A stretch of DNA of 64,000 bases from Pseudarthrobacter oxydans (GTDB taxonomy: Bacteria; Actinomycetota; Actinomycetes; Actinomycetales; Micrococcaceae): assembly GCF_030812335.1 (NCBI RefSeq), contig NZ_JAUSSN010000007.1, positions 124,001-188,000 of the forward strand, given 5' to 3'. The translations under genes and the position numbers were made by a program. Position 1 is the first letter of the stretch. Each line of letters begins with the position of its first letter. The notes beneath the pieces were generated by a model, which worked only from the letters and a program-made list of their open reading frames with translations, searched no databases and was not told the origin of the DNA. Shown in pieces: positions 16,593 through 26,473 of this stretch.

Positions 16593-19500
16593 CTACTGGC
16601 CGTAGAAAACCCGCTCGAACACGCTCCGGGCGCGCCGGCTGAGCCGCAGGTAGTCCTCCTCGAGCGCGGCGGCGTTGCCCTGCCCGTAGCCGCACCAGCG
16701 GGCCACCGCCTCCAGGTCCCGACGGGAGGAAGGCAGTACATCCGAGGCCCGGCCGGTCCAGATCACGTTGGCGGACCGGATCCGGCTCGCCAGGCGCCAG
16801 GCGCGGAGCAGGATCACCACGTCCCCCGCATCGAGGAGCCCGACGGCGCCAGCCGCCTCGAGCGCCTCGACGGTGGAGGTGGTCCGCAGCTCCGGATGCC
16901 GTCCGGCGTGCTGAAGCTGGAGCAGCTGGGCCAGCCATTCGACGTCGCTCAGGCCGCCGCGGCCCAGCTTCAGGTGCCGGGCCGGATCCGCGCCGCGGGG
17001 CAGCCGCTCCGCCTCCACCCGGGCCTTGACGCGCCGGACCTCGCGCGCGTCCTGTTCGGAGAGCGACTCGGGGTAGCGGATCGGGTTGATCAGTGCCACG
17101 AACCCGGCGGCCAGCTGGTCGTCGCCGGCCATCGGGCGGGCACGCAGCAGCGCCTGCGCCTCCCATACGAGCGACCACCGGCGGTAGTACTCCGCGTAGG
17201 ACTCCAGCGACCGCACCATCGGCCCGCTCTTGCCCTCCGGACGCAGGTCCGCGTCCACCATGAGGACGCGCTCGGCGAGGATGGCGGGCTTGAGCGGCTG
17301 GGTCAGCAGGTTGGAGAGCCTGCTGACGATCTGCAGGGCCTGCTGCTGGGCCTCGTCCTCCGGGACGCCGGGAAGCCCGCGGTGCACGTACATAACGTCC
17401 GCGTCCGAGCCGTAGCCGATCTCCCGGCCGCCCTGCCGTCCCATGGCGACCACCAGCACATGTGTCTTGAGCGGCTCGTCGGCGGTGACCATGGTTTCCG
17501 CTACGCGCAGTGCGCCCAGGACCGCGGCCCGGTCCGTGTCGGCCAGCGCCGCGCCGACCTGGTCCTGGTCCAGCAGCCCTGCGCTGTCCGCGATCGCAAT
17601 CCGCAGGATCTCGCGGCGGCGGATCAGCCGGATCAGGCGCATCGCGCTTTCCGGCTCCGCATGCCGGGACATCTTCGACACGATCTCCAGCCACTGCGCC
17701 TCGAAGGTCAGGGGCACCAGTTCCTTGTCCGAGCCGAGCCAGGCCACGGATTCGGGTGAGACTTCCAGCAGGTCCGCGATCAGGCGGGAGTTGGACAGCA
17801 CGTGGCAGAGCCGCTCGGCCGCCGCCGTCGAGTCCCGGAGCATCCCGAGGTACCAGTGCGTGGTGCCGAGCGCTTCGCTGACCCGCCGGAAGGCCAGCAG
17901 CCCGGCGTCGGGGTCCACACCCTCCGCGAGCCAGCCGAGCAGGATCGGCAGGAGCTGGCGCTGGAGCGCGGCGCGGCGGCTGACTCCGGCGGTGAGGGCC
18001 TCGATGTGGCGCATGGCGCCGCTCGGATCGAGGTAGCCCAGGGCGGCGAGGCGCCCCTGCGCGGCTTCCGGGCTGAGCCTGGCTTCCTCGCTGCTGAGCG
18101 CAGCCGCGGTGTTGAGCAGCGGCCGGTAGAAGATGCGTTCGTGCAGCTCGCGGACGGAGCGTTTGGTCTTGCGCCAGGCCGCGACCAGGGCGTCGGGTTT
18201 GGGCCGTTCGCTGGAGAAGGGCCCGAGCACGGCTTTGGCGAGTGCCCGCAGCGAGGCTTCCTTGACCGGCATGAGGTGGGTGCGGCGCATTTGGAAGAGC
18301 TGGATCCGGTGTTCGAGGAGCCGGAGGTAGCGGTAGTCGCGGTCGAACTCGGCTGCGTCCGAGCGGCCGATGTAGCCGCCCGCTGACAAGGCGGCAATGG
18401 CCGAGGTGGTGTCCCGGCAGCGCAGGCTCTCGTCGGATTTGCCGTGCACCAGCTGCAGCAGCTGGACGGTGAATTCGACGTCGCGCAGTCCTCCCCGGCC
18501 CAGCTTGATCTGCCGCTGCTCCTCCTCGGCGGGGATGTGTTCGGTGACCCGGCGGCGCATCGAACGGACGGACTCCACGAAGCCTTCCCGGCCGGCGGAG
18601 GACCAGATCAGCGGCGCGACCGCGGCCTCGTAGCGGGCGCCGAGCTCGGTGTCCCCGGCGATGGTCCGGGCCTTGAGCAGGGCCTGGAATTCCCAGCTCT
18701 CGGCCCAGCGGGCGTAGTAGCTCTCATGCGACGCAAGGGTCCTCACCAGCGGCCCCGACTTGCCCTCCGGGCGCAGGTTGGCGTCGACCTCCCACAGCCC
18801 GGGTTCGCGGCCGATGGACATGATCGCCCGGGAAATGCCGGAGGCCAGGGCCGATCCGATCGTGTTGGCCCGTGAATCGTCGAGCTCGCCGGACTCGATC
18901 ACGTAGATGACGTCGACGTCGGAAATGTAGTTGAGCTCGCGGGCACCGCATTTGCCCATGCCGATGACGGCCAGTCCGACGTCGGCCACCTCGGTGGCGC
19001 TGAAGTGCTCGGCGGCCTCGGCCCGCGAGACGGCCAGGGCCGCCTCGATCGCGGCGCCGGCCAGATCCGCCAGTTCCGCACCCGCGGCGGGCATAAAGTC
19101 CAGCGGATCGGCGGCGCAAAGGTCCTTGACGGCGAGCTCGACGAGGCCGCGCCGGTACTCCGTGCGGAGCGCCACGTAGCCTTCCTGCCCGGTCAGCGCC
19201 GCGACCGGGCGGGCGGATTTCGGGTCGGCCTGCACGGAGCGCAGCAGGCGGGCGCGCAGTTCTGCGGCGTCCGCTGCCCGCGGTTCCGGGCTGGCGGTCA
19301 CCTCGAAGACATCAAGGTGCTCGGGGTGCCGGATCAGGAACTCACCCAGCGCCTCCGAGGCGCCCAGCACCCGGTACATCGGTTCGCTGCGTTCCGGGTC
19401 CGCGACCGCCAGCTTCCGCAGGTCCGGGTGCTTTTCGATCAGCCGGACCAGCGACTGCAGCGCCGTGTCCGGATTCGCGGCCAGCTGCAGCCCGGAGAAG

Positions 19501-19604
19501 AGGAGGTCCTGGTCCAGGCCCTCCAGTTCCGGGGCCGCCAGCCACCGTTCGCCGTTTTCCAGATCGCTGAAACCGGCGGCGATGAGGCGTCGTGCCAGGC
19601 TCAC
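16593..19604 (-). CDS. glnE: Bifunctional glutamine synthetase adenylyltransferase/deadenylyltransferase GlnE
   Basis: A 1003-residue two-headed nucleotidyltransferase. Each half has a nucleotidyltransferase centre: ELNYISDVDVIYV in the N-terminal (deadenylylating) half and EIGYGSDADVMYV in the C-terminal (adenylylating) half, each followed by DLRPEGKSGP and a GRGGLRDVE or GRGGLSDVE motif. It adds AMP to a tyrosine of GlnA1 under nitrogen excess. It begins 9 bases after glnA2, so the two are one operon, as in mycobacteria (glnA1-glnE-glnA2). Confidence 0.97.
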   Translation of the reverse strand: MSLARRLIAAGFSDLENGERWLAAPELEGLDQDLLFSGLQLAANPDTALQSLVRLIEKHPDLRKLAVADPERSEPMYRVLGASEALGEFLIRHPEHLDVFEVTASPEPRAADAAELRARLLRSVQADPKSARPVAALTGQEGYVALRTEYRRGLVELAVKDLCAADPLDFMPAAGAELADLAGAAIEAALAVSRAEAAEHFSATEVADVGLAVIGMGKCGARELNYISDVDVIYVIESGELDDSRANTIGSALASGISRAIMSIGREPGLWEVDANLRPEGKSGPLVRTLASHESYYARWAESWEFQALLKARTIAGDTELGARYEAAVAPLIWSSAGREGFVESVRSMRRRVTEHIPAEEEQRQIKLGRGGLRDVEFTVQLLQLVHGKSDESLRCRDTTSAIAALSAGGYIGRSDAAEFDRDYRYLRLLEHRIQLFQMRRTHLMPVKEASLRALAKAVLGPFSSERPKPDALVAAWRKTKRSVRELHERIFYRPLLNTAAALSSEEARLSPEAAQGRLAALGYLDPSGAMRHIEALTAGVSRRAALQRQLLPILLGWLAEGVDPDAGLLAFRRVSEALGTTHWYLGMLRDSTAAAERLCHVLSNSRLIADLLEVSPESVAWLGSDKELVPLTFEAQWLEIVSKMSRHAEPESAMRLIRLIRRREILRIAIADSAGLLDQDQVGAALADTDRAAVLGALRVAETMVTADEPLKTHVLVVAMGRQGGREIGYGSDADVMYVHRGLPGVPEDEAQQQALQIVSRLSNLLTQPLKPAILAERVLMVDADLRPEGKSGPMVRSLESYAEYYRRWSLVWEAQALLRARPMAGDDQLAAGFVALINPIRYPESLSEQDAREVRRVKARVEAERLPRGADPARHLKLGRGGLSDVEWLAQLLQLQHAGRHPELRTTSTVEALEAAGAVGLLDAGDVVILLRAWRLASRIRSANVIWTGRASDVLPSSRRDLEAVARWCGYGQGNAAALEEDYLRLSRRARSVFERVFYGQ

Positions 19605-19613
19605 CGGGGCCGC

Positions 19614-20954
19614 CTAAAGGATGCCGAGGTTGCGCTGCAGCTCGTAGGGCGTGACCTGGAGACGGTAGTCCTGCCATTCGGCACGCTTGTTGCGCAGGAA
19701 GTGTTCGAACACCTGCTCACCCAGGATCTGCGGCATGAGTTCGGAGTCCTCCATCGAGCGGATGGCGTCGTGCAGGCTGGCCGGGAGCGGGTCGTGGCCC
19801 ATCGCGCGGCGTTCGGCCGAGCTCAGCGACCAGATGTCGTCCTCGGCGGCGGCGGGCAGCTGGTAGCCCTCCTCGATGCCCTTGAGCCCGGCGCCGAGCA
19901 GCACGGCGTAGGCGAGGTAGGGGTTGGCGGCCGAGTCGATGCCGCGGTATTCGATCCGCGCGGACTGGCCCTTGCCGGGCTTGTACAGCGGGACGCGGAC
20001 CAGGGCGGAGCGGTTGTTGTGGCCCCAGCTGAGGTAGCTGGGGGCTTCCCCGCCGCCCCAGAGCCGCTTGTAGGAGTTCACGAACTGGTTCGTGACGGCG
20101 GTGAATTCCGGGGCGTGCTTGAGGATGCCGGCGATGAACTGCCGGGCCGTCTCGGAAAGCTGGAACTCCGCACCGGCCTCGTAGAAGGCATTCGTGTCGC
20201 CCTCGAAGAGCGAGAAGTGGGTGTGCATGCCGGAACCCGGGTGGGCCGTGAACGGTTTCGGCATGAAGGTGGCGTACGTGCCCTGCTGGAGTGCGACCTC
20301 CTTGATCACCGTGCGGAACGTCATGATGTTGTCCGCGGTCTGCAGGGCATCCGCGTAGCGCAGGTCGATCTCGTTCTGGCCGGGGCCGGCCTCGTGGTGG
20401 CTGAACTCGACAGAGATGCCGACCGATTCCAGCATGGTCACGGCCGTGCGGCGGAAGTCCTGCGCCACACCGCCGGGAACGTGGTCGAAGTAGCCGCCCT
20501 CGTCCACGGGCACGGGGGCACCGTCCGGGCCCGGCTGCTGGGACTTGAGCAGGTAGAACTCGATCTCGGGGTGGGTGTAGCAGGTGAAGCCCATGTCCGC
20601 GGCCTTGGCCAGGTTGCGCTTGAGGACGTTGCGCGGATCAGCGGCGGAGGGTTCGCCGTCGGGCGTCAGGATGTCGCAGAACATCCGGGACGTCGCTTCG
20701 GTCTCGCCGCGCCACGGCAGGATCTGGAAGGTGGCGGGGTCCGGCTGGGCCAGCATGTCGGACTCGAAAACACGGGCGAGGCCCTCGATGGAGGAACCGT
20801 CAAAGCCCAGGCCCTCCTCGAACGCGCCTTCCACTTCGGCCGGGGCCAACGCCACGGACTTCAGCGATCCCACGACGTCGGTGAACCACAGCCGCACAAA
20901 CCGCACGTCGCGCTCTTCGATCGTCCGCAGGACAAACTCTTGCTGGCGGTCCAT
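19614..20954 (-). CDS. glnA: Second glutamine synthetase type I (GlnA2)
   Basis: 446 residues, shorter than GlnA1 by the loop typical of type I-alpha enzymes. Motifs: DGSSIEGLARVFESDM, HPEIEFYLLK, EAGPGQNEIDLRY, MPKPFTAHPGSGMHTH, NRSALVRVP. In the adenylylation loop the tyrosine is replaced (EDDIWSLSSAERR), so GlnE should not control it. ATG at 20954 follows AGAGGG; a longer frame to 21023 lacks support. It heads the glnA2-glnE operon. In other actinobacteria GlnA2-type proteins range from true synthetases to gamma-glutamylpolyamine synthetases; the choice is not clear here. Confidence 0.92.
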   Translation of the reverse strand: MDRQQEFVLRTIEERDVRFVRLWFTDVVGSLKSVALAPAEVEGAFEEGLGFDGSSIEGLARVFESDMLAQPDPATFQILPWRGETEATSRMFCDILTPDGEPSAADPRNVLKRNLAKAADMGFTCYTHPEIEFYLLKSQQPGPDGAPVPVDEGGYFDHVPGGVAQDFRRTAVTMLESVGISVEFSHHEAGPGQNEIDLRYADALQTADNIMTFRTVIKEVALQQGTYATFMPKPFTAHPGSGMHTHFSLFEGDTNAFYEAGAEFQLSETARQFIAGILKHAPEFTAVTNQFVNSYKRLWGGGEAPSYLSWGHNNRSALVRVPLYKPGKGQSARIEYRGIDSAANPYLAYAVLLGAGLKGIEEGYQLPAAAEDDIWSLSSAERRAMGHDPLPASLHDAIRSMEDSELMPQILGEQVFEHFLRNKRAEWQDYRLQVTPYELQRNLGIL

Positions 20955-21220
20955 ACTGGCCCTCTTTCCGGTTCTTTCGTCCGTGCCCCAGGCCCGTCGT
21001 GCATGGGTCCCGCAGCTGCTCACCGTTCACTTTACTAATCATTGCCACCGATTGCTGGCGCGGCTGCCCCGCGTAACACGGCGTTAACACCGGGAGCCCC
21101 GAATTCGACGCCCCAGACCGGTTCCCGGGTCGTTCCGCCGGGAGTCGTGTGATGTGACTCACGCGCCCACGGGCTGAAGCCCAGTAGCTAGGACGCGAGG
21201 TGTCGCACTACGCTCGTGCC

Positions 21221-22186
21221 ATGGCCTCAAGCACAAGCCCCGATTCCAGCATGCCCGCAGAACTAGCCGCCCCCTACGGCAACGGCCCGGCTCCCGCGGG
21301 CACGTCCGCGGCTGCGGAGACGTCCCCGGCTGCGGCCCCGAGCTCGACCCCGGGCTCGACGGCGGGCCAGGAGCCCGGCGCCCGGAAGCCGGTGGCGAAG
21401 ATCCGCACCCACCACCTGCGCCAGGCCAAGCTCAACGGTGAGCGCTTTGCCATGCTGACCGCGTACGACCAGTACACGGCGGAAATCTTCGACCAGGCCG
21501 GCATCGAGGTGCTCCTCGTTGGCGACTCAGCCTCCAACAATGTCTTCGGCAACGAAACCAGCCTGCCCGTCACCGTCGATGAGCTGCTCCCCCTGTGCCG
21601 CGCCGTCACCCGCTCCGCCAAGCGCGCCCTCGTGGTGGCGGACCTTCCCTTTGGCAGCTACGAGGTCTCCGCCCAGCAGGCGGTGTCCACCGGCGTCCGG
21701 TTCCTCAAGGAAGGACTCGCCCACGCGGTCAAGATCGAGGGCGGGAAGTTCTATGCCGAAACCGTCCGGGCCATGGTCCAGGCCGGCATTCCCGTCATGG
21801 CGCATATCGGATTCACCCCGCAAAGCGAGCACGCCCTCGGCGGCTACCGGGTGCAGGGCCGCGGCGATGACGCCCAGCGGCTGATCGACGACGCCGTCGC
21901 CCTCACCGACGCCGGCGCGTTCTGCGTCCTGATGGAAATGGTGCCAGCGGCCACGGCGGCTGCCGTGGACGCCGCCGTCGATGTCCCCACCATCGGCATC
22001 GGCGCCGGCAACGCGACCACCGGCCAGGTACTGGTGTGGCAGGACATGGCGGGGCTCCGCGGCGGCCGGATGGCCAAGTTCGTCAAGCAATACGCGGACC
22101 TGCGCACCTCGCTCAGCGACGCCGCGAAGGCCTACGGCGAGGACGTGCGCTCCGGCCAGTTCCCCGGCCCCGAGCACTCCTTCTAG
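21221..22186 (+). CDS. panB: 3-methyl-2-oxobutanoate hydroxymethyltransferase PanB
   Basis: About 321 residues. It makes ketopantoate from 2-oxoisovalerate and methylenetetrahydrofolate, the first step of pantothenate synthesis. The core begins at about residue 55 ([23 protein letters not shown]) and has [13 protein letters not shown], the metal-site [14 protein letters not shown] and [16 protein letters not shown]. The first 50 residues are a low-complexity Ala/Pro/Ser tail not found in E. coli PanB. ATG at 21221 has no clear ribosome site; a GTG at 21200 follows AGGA at 6 bases and is an equal alternative. Divergent from glnA2. Confidence 0.93.
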   Translation: MASSTSPDSSMPAELAAPYGNGPAPAGTSAAAETSPAAAPSSTPGSTAGQEPGARKPVAKIRTHHLRQAKLNGERFAMLTAYDQYTAEIFDQAGIEVLLVGDSASNNVFGNETSLPVTVDELLPLCRAVTRSAKRALVVADLPFGSYEVSAQQAVSTGVRFLKEGLAHAVKIEGGKFYAETVRAMVQAGIPVMAHIGFTPQSEHALGGYRVQGRGDDAQRLIDDAVALTDAGAFCVLMEMVPAATAAAVDAAVDVPTIGIGAGNATTGQVLVWQDMAGLRGGRMAKFVKQYADLRTSLSDAAKAYGEDVRSGQFPGPEHSF

Positions 22187-22439
22187 GCGGCCGGCCGCGG
22201 GCCGGTCCCCCGGGTCACCGCGGGCTAGCCTCCACGCCACCGCGGGCCGACCTTCCGAGCCACGGCTGCCGGTTTGCAGGGCCACCTCATCCTTCACGAA
22301 CGATGCGGTGTTCCGCCCGTCCGGGCAGTCTGGCCATTGAGGGCCTGCATCAGGCCCCGGCAGATGCTCCGCCATTCCGGCCGGACTCGTGCGCGACGCG
22401 ACGGGCCAGACACCGGCGGACACTAGTGGAGGAGTAGCC

Positions 22440-22835
22440 ATGGACTCAATTACGACTGACTTCTGGGACGTCCTGCTGTGGAGTTTCTGGTTCTTTATCT
22501 GGATAGCGGCCCTGATGGTGTGGTTCCGCTGCCTGTTCGACTTGTTTGGCGACCGATCGCTCAGCGGCTGGGGTAAAGCCGGCTGGGTGATACTGCTGGT
22601 CTTCGTGCCCTGGCTTGGCGCCCTCATCTACCTGATCGCCCGCGGCCGCAGCATGACCGAGCGGCAGATGGCCCTCGTGGCCGAACAACAGGCTGCCCAG
22701 CAGGAGTACATCCAGAAGGTGGCCGGCAAGTCGGCCAGCCCGGCCAGCCAGATCGCCGATGCCAAGGCCCTGCTTGATTCCGGAGCCATCAGCCAGACCG
22801 AGTTTGAGTCCCTCAAAGCAAAGGCCATGGCCTGA
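22440..22835 (+). CDS. PLDc_N/SHOCT domain small membrane protein
   Basis: A 131-residue protein. Two membrane segments (residues about 10-30 and 45-67) form a PLDc_N-type anchor with LFGDRSLSGWGKAGWVI and PWLGALIYLI. The C-terminus carries a short SHOCT domain (IADAKALLDSGAISQTEFESLKAKAM). GGAGG lies 6 bases before the ATG at 22440. SHOCT domains mediate oligomerisation; the cellular role is unknown. The gap 22187-22439 before it shows no gene. Confidence 0.85.
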   Translation: MDSITTDFWDVLLWSFWFFIWIAALMVWFRCLFDLFGDRSLSGWGKAGWVILLVFVPWLGALIYLIARGRSMTERQMALVAEQQAAQQEYIQKVAGKSASPASQIADAKALLDSGAISQTEFESLKAKAMA

Positions 22836-22942
22836 CCCGAGTCGACGGGCTGCGCCCGGTGTCCGGGGCGCGTTCATAGCTCTGCACGATCGGCAGCACC
22901 ATCCCGGGGCTGTCCTGGCTACCCATGTGAAGGAGATCGACC

Positions 22943-23260
22943 ATGTCCGCTCAGAGTGAGAACCCGGTTCTGGAGACCATCGGCGCCATTACTGACGCCT
23001 CCCTGGGACGCTCCGACCTGCCGGCCGACGCGCTGCTCATGATTCGCATCGCAGCCCTGGCCGCCGTCGACGCCCGGCCCATCTCCTACCTTGCCCACGT
23101 TGGCCCCGCGATCGAGTCAGGGGTTACGGCGAAGGATGTTCAAAACGTGCTCGTCGCCGTGGCCCCCATCATCGGAACGGCCCGGACGATGTCGGCCGCG
23201 ATCAACATCACCGAGGCACTAGGTTTCGCGATCGCCGTCATGGAGGAAGAAACGGAGTAA
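22943..23260 (+). CDS. Carboxymuconolactone decarboxylase-like (CMD fold) protein without cysteines
   Basis: A 105-residue all-helical protein with the CMD core (LLMIRIAALAAVDARPISYLAHVGPAIESGVT, then VQNVLVAVAPIIGTARTMSA). It has no cysteine at all, so it cannot use the CxxC redox centre of AhpD-type members. AAGGAG precedes the ATG. It lies 13 bases before the metallo-hydrolase gene and is likely co-transcribed with it. Function unknown. Confidence 0.75.
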   Translation: MSAQSENPVLETIGAITDASLGRSDLPADALLMIRIAALAAVDARPISYLAHVGPAIESGVTAKDVQNVLVAVAPIIGTARTMSAAINITEALGFAIAVMEEETE

Positions 23261-23273
23261 CGCGGGTCCCGGT

Positions 23274-24032
23274 ATGAGACTTACCTGGCTGGGCCATTCC
23301 TCGGTGGTCCTGGATCTCGACGGCGTACGGGTCCTTACCGATCCGTTGCTTCGTCCTCATGCCGGGCTGTTGCGGCGGCTGGCACCCCGGCCGGACCCGG
23401 CGTCGTGGAGCCGGCCCGACGTCGTACTCCTCTCCCACCTCCACCACGACCACGCGGAGCTGCGCTCCCTCCGCATGCTGCCCGGAGCGGCCCTGATGAG
23501 TGCCCCGGCGAACGTCGCCTGGTTGCACCGCCGCAAGTTCCTGAACACAGTCCCCCTGGGCGACGGCTGGACCCCGGCAGGCCGCGGCGTCGAGATACGC
23601 CAGGTCCCGGCGGAGCATCGTCACCGCCCGATGCCGCACCGGCCCAACGACGCCCACGGGCAGCTGGTTCGGGGTCCTTCAGGCACCGTCTGGATCGCGG
23701 GTGACACGGGGCTGTTCGCCGGGATGGCCGGGATCCCTGACATGGCGGGCGGTTCGATCGATGTCGCCGTGGTGCCGGTCTGGGGGTGGGGGCCGAGGCT
23801 CTCGGCGGGGCACCTGAACCCCGAGACTGCGGCCCGCGCCGTCGCATGGAGCGGCGCGCGGTACGCCCTGCCGGTGCACTGGGGAACGCTGCACCCTCCC
23901 TTCGTCACACACTTTGCCCGGAGCTGGCTCGAGCTGCCCGGGCGCCGGTTCGCCGACGCGGTGGCGGAGCAGGCCCCCGGCTGCACGGCCGTCGTCCTCT
24001 CCCCCGGCGACTCGTGGGCCGCGCCGGCGTGA
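23274..24032 (+). CDS. MBL-fold metallo-hydrolase (UlaG-like)
   Basis: A 252-residue beta-lactamase-fold hydrolase. It starts MRLTWLGHSSVVLDLDGVRVLTDP and has the metal motif SHLHHDHAE (HxHxDH), the downstream IAGDTGLF Asp and a final VHWGTLHPP His. This pattern belongs to the UlaG/NAPE-PLD-like branch, whose members cleave lactones or phosphoesters. Substrate unknown. It is convergent with the large phosphodiesterase gene. Confidence 0.88.
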   Translation: MRLTWLGHSSVVLDLDGVRVLTDPLLRPHAGLLRRLAPRPDPASWSRPDVVLLSHLHHDHAELRSLRMLPGAALMSAPANVAWLHRRKFLNTVPLGDGWTPAGRGVEIRQVPAEHRHRPMPHRPNDAHGQLVRGPSGTVWIAGDTGLFAGMAGIPDMAGGSIDVAVVPVWGWGPRLSAGHLNPETAARAVAWSGARYALPVHWGTLHPPFVTHFARSWLELPGRRFADAVAEQAPGCTAVVLSPGDSWAAPA

Positions 24033-24086
24033 GCCGGGGCCCGTGAACCGCCCCTCGGGCCAGCCCACCGCAAATGGTCCGGTCAG

Positions 24087-26120
24087 TCAACGCGGGAACG
24101 CCGTCGTGGCGCGCTGGCCACAGGCCTCGAGCATCCCCACCAGGACCCGGTGGAGCTCATCGGCCCCCTCGATCCGCTCGGGCAGCCCGGCCATGAGATC
24201 GGCAGGACCGATCAGCATGGCGCGGTCCTGCCAGCCGCCGAGGCCGCCATGGGATCCGACCAGGCCCTCGAAGGCCGCGACGTCGTTGGTCACCGGATCA
24301 ACCATGCTGTTGACGTAGAGGTCCGGAGCCGCGGGATCCATCAGGGCCCGCCGGAGGACCCTCGCCGCGTGCGCACCGAAGCCGGCCAACGGGTCCAAGC
24401 CCTCCACCGCACCGCTCGCGATGTCGAGGCGTCCGCCGTTCCCGACCGCCCATTCCCGGCCGTCTTCATCGATGCCCGCAACGAACCCGACGCCTGGATG
24501 GCCCACCAGGCCGGGGACCAGCGCCGGCCACTCCCTCTCGAGCGCCTCGAGCGTCCAGCGCCGGTCGCCCCGCACGTAGACCAGGCCCAAGTTGCCCGAG
24601 CCGAGCACGACCACCGGCTCCTCGGCGGCGTTGCCGTGATCCTGTGTCCGCTGGGCCTTGGTCAGCCCCTCGTCGGCGCGGGCGGCGAGCTTCCCGGTCA
24701 TCCCCCCGGCCGCGATGTCGCCGGCGATGGAGTCGGCGCGCCCCAGCCCTTCGACGGACGCGTCCACAGTCTGTACGTGTTCCTGCATGAGGTCGGCACA
24801 CAGATCGCCGAGCGTCTGGCCGTACCGGTCAGCGAAGGGAGTGCCCTGGGACTGGCCGTGGTCCGAGAGCACGACCAGCCGGTAGCGGCGGGGAGCGGAA
24901 CCGGCGAGCCGGGCCAGGGACCCCAGCGTGCGGTCCAGGCCATCCAGGGAGGCGAGCGACTCGGGCCGGAAGACGCCTGCGTGGTGGGCGATCTCGTCGT
25001 AGTCCACGTAGTCGACGTAGATGCACTTCGTGCCACGACGCAGCTCCTCGGCCACCAGGGCCGTGTTCAGGTCACGCAGGAGACTGTTGGTCACTGCCCG
25101 CAGCAGGGCGAAGGTCCAGTCCCGGTGCACCCGCGGGTCGAAGTCACGCCGGACCTGTCGTCGGGCCTGCCACCGCTCCTTGAGGACCTCCCCTACGGTC
25201 CGCGTGAGGCTGCGCATGAACCCGTTCGGTGAGGTAAAGAACCAAGCGAACGCACGACGCGTCTGTGTGGAGCCGCGCCGGACCTCTACCCGGCTCATCG
25301 TCAGGAGCGACCGGGGCGCGTCACCGGTGAACAGGTTCGAAATGGAGACCCCGTCGTCGTACAGCAGGCCCTGTCCGGTGCTGTGCCTTTCCTCGATCAC
25401 CCGGGCGTCCGCCGGACGGTTGGCCACCAGAACCCGCTTGAGCTCCCGGTCGTACCACCGGAAAGCGGGGATCCCGTCAACGGTGCCGTGCAGAATGCCC
25501 ATCTGGCTGGCTGGGGTGGTGCAGGGGAGCTGGGGAGTCCATTCCCGGCACGTGTAGTCCCCCGAGGACAGCCAGCGCCGGATATGCGGTACCGCCCCGG
25601 ACTGGACCGCCCACTGCAGCACCGGGAAAGGCACACCGTCGAGCTGCACGATCAGGACGCCGTCAACCTCCGGGTCGGTGACCGTGTTCTGCCGGCGTGC
25701 CCTGCCGGCCAGGGAGGTGATCAGGCCGTCATCAGTACCGGCCGTGGTGGCCCACGAAATGAGGGTAGCCACGACGGCACTGATCCAGGTTGCGGCAAGG
25801 GCGGTCCACGCCGTCGACTCGATACCGGGCACCAGACGGATGGCGATATACATGATCAGGGCCTGACCGACAACAGCAGTAAGGAGCACCGCCAGCCAGC
25901 CCACCCTGGCCGAGATCTCCACCAGCGCGGGGCGGAGGACCAGACCGACGACGCCAGCCACTGCTGCCACGACGGCGTAGTCCCACCAACTGGAAGCAGA
26001 GAACCCCGGCAGCAGCGCACCGGTGACGATGAGGGCAACCGTCGAGGCGGCCCAGGCAGCGCCCAGCCGGGTCAGGTCGGTGACTCGGACGCCGCGGGTG
26101 CGGGTATCGCTCGTCGGCAT
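24087..26120 (-). CDS. Membrane protein: holin-4-type region fused to an alkaline-phosphatase-fold phosphodiesterase
   Basis: 677 residues. Residues 1-130 carry four membrane segments with a GLVLRPALVEISARVGWLAVLLTAVVG stretch like phage_holin_4 superfamily proteins. From about residue 150 comes a type I phosphodiesterase/nucleotide pyrophosphatase domain: VLIVQLDGVPFPVLQ (metal Asp), PCTTPASQ (nucleophile Thr), DYDEIAHHAG (Asp/His) and VVLSDHGQSQG (Asp-His). It probably cleaves a phosphodiester or phosphate at the membrane. The combination is found as a single gene in several actinobacteria; it does not imply a prophage, and no other phage genes are here. Confidence 0.82.
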   Translation of the reverse strand: MPTSDTRTRGVRVTDLTRLGAAWAASTVALIVTGALLPGFSASSWWDYAVVAAVAGVVGLVLRPALVEISARVGWLAVLLTAVVGQALIMYIAIRLVPGIESTAWTALAATWISAVVATLISWATTAGTDDGLITSLAGRARRQNTVTDPEVDGVLIVQLDGVPFPVLQWAVQSGAVPHIRRWLSSGDYTCREWTPQLPCTTPASQMGILHGTVDGIPAFRWYDRELKRVLVANRPADARVIEERHSTGQGLLYDDGVSISNLFTGDAPRSLLTMSRVEVRRGSTQTRRAFAWFFTSPNGFMRSLTRTVGEVLKERWQARRQVRRDFDPRVHRDWTFALLRAVTNSLLRDLNTALVAEELRRGTKCIYVDYVDYDEIAHHAGVFRPESLASLDGLDRTLGSLARLAGSAPRRYRLVVLSDHGQSQGTPFADRYGQTLGDLCADLMQEHVQTVDASVEGLGRADSIAGDIAAGGMTGKLAARADEGLTKAQRTQDHGNAAEEPVVVLGSGNLGLVYVRGDRRWTLEALEREWPALVPGLVGHPGVGFVAGIDEDGREWAVGNGGRLDIASGAVEGLDPLAGFGAHAARVLRRALMDPAAPDLYVNSMVDPVTNDVAAFEGLVGSHGGLGGWQDRAMLIGPADLMAGLPERIEGADELHRVLVGMLEACGQRATTAFPR

Positions 26121-26473
26121 TTCCCCAGTATGGCCCGCGGCGACCGGCGGGCACTCATCCGCACCGGGTGAGAAAAATCAGCCCCGAGGGAGCATATGCG
26201 TTGGGCTGCCCGGGACGCTCTCACCGGCAGGGCCCGACGGCCGGACCTCGGGGCACGGCCGTGCTGAAGGCGGGCTCCACCGCCTCCGACTTCATCATTC
26301 GGTCAGGACCCCGGCCGGGACCCCCGCCTCGAACTGCCCGGAGCCCTTCCCTGACTGGAAACCTTCCACGGCCGGGCACGAATTCCCTGCAACGGTCCCG
26401 GAGCATCCACCCTGGCCAGCGCCCTTGAGGCCCTTGCCAGGAGTGCCTCCAGCTCCGTATTGGGTGATCGACC
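26121..26473. other. Intergenic stretch with no recognised gene
   Basis: About 350 bases between the start of the phosphodiesterase gene and the end of the 55-aa gene, both on the minus strand. Open frames here lack ribosome sites and give Arg/Pro/Gly-rich nonsense. I see no repeat or clear hairpin. Confidence 0.5.

Noticed and set aside
21073..21088. GTAAC-N6-TTAAC upstream of glnA2 as a GlnR box
   Set aside because: The second half-site departs from GAAAC and no further half-sites follow at the right spacing.
24087..26120. Prophage remnant because of the holin-like region
   Set aside because: No integrase, structural or lysis genes nearby; the region is fused to a phosphodiesterase in a single gene.
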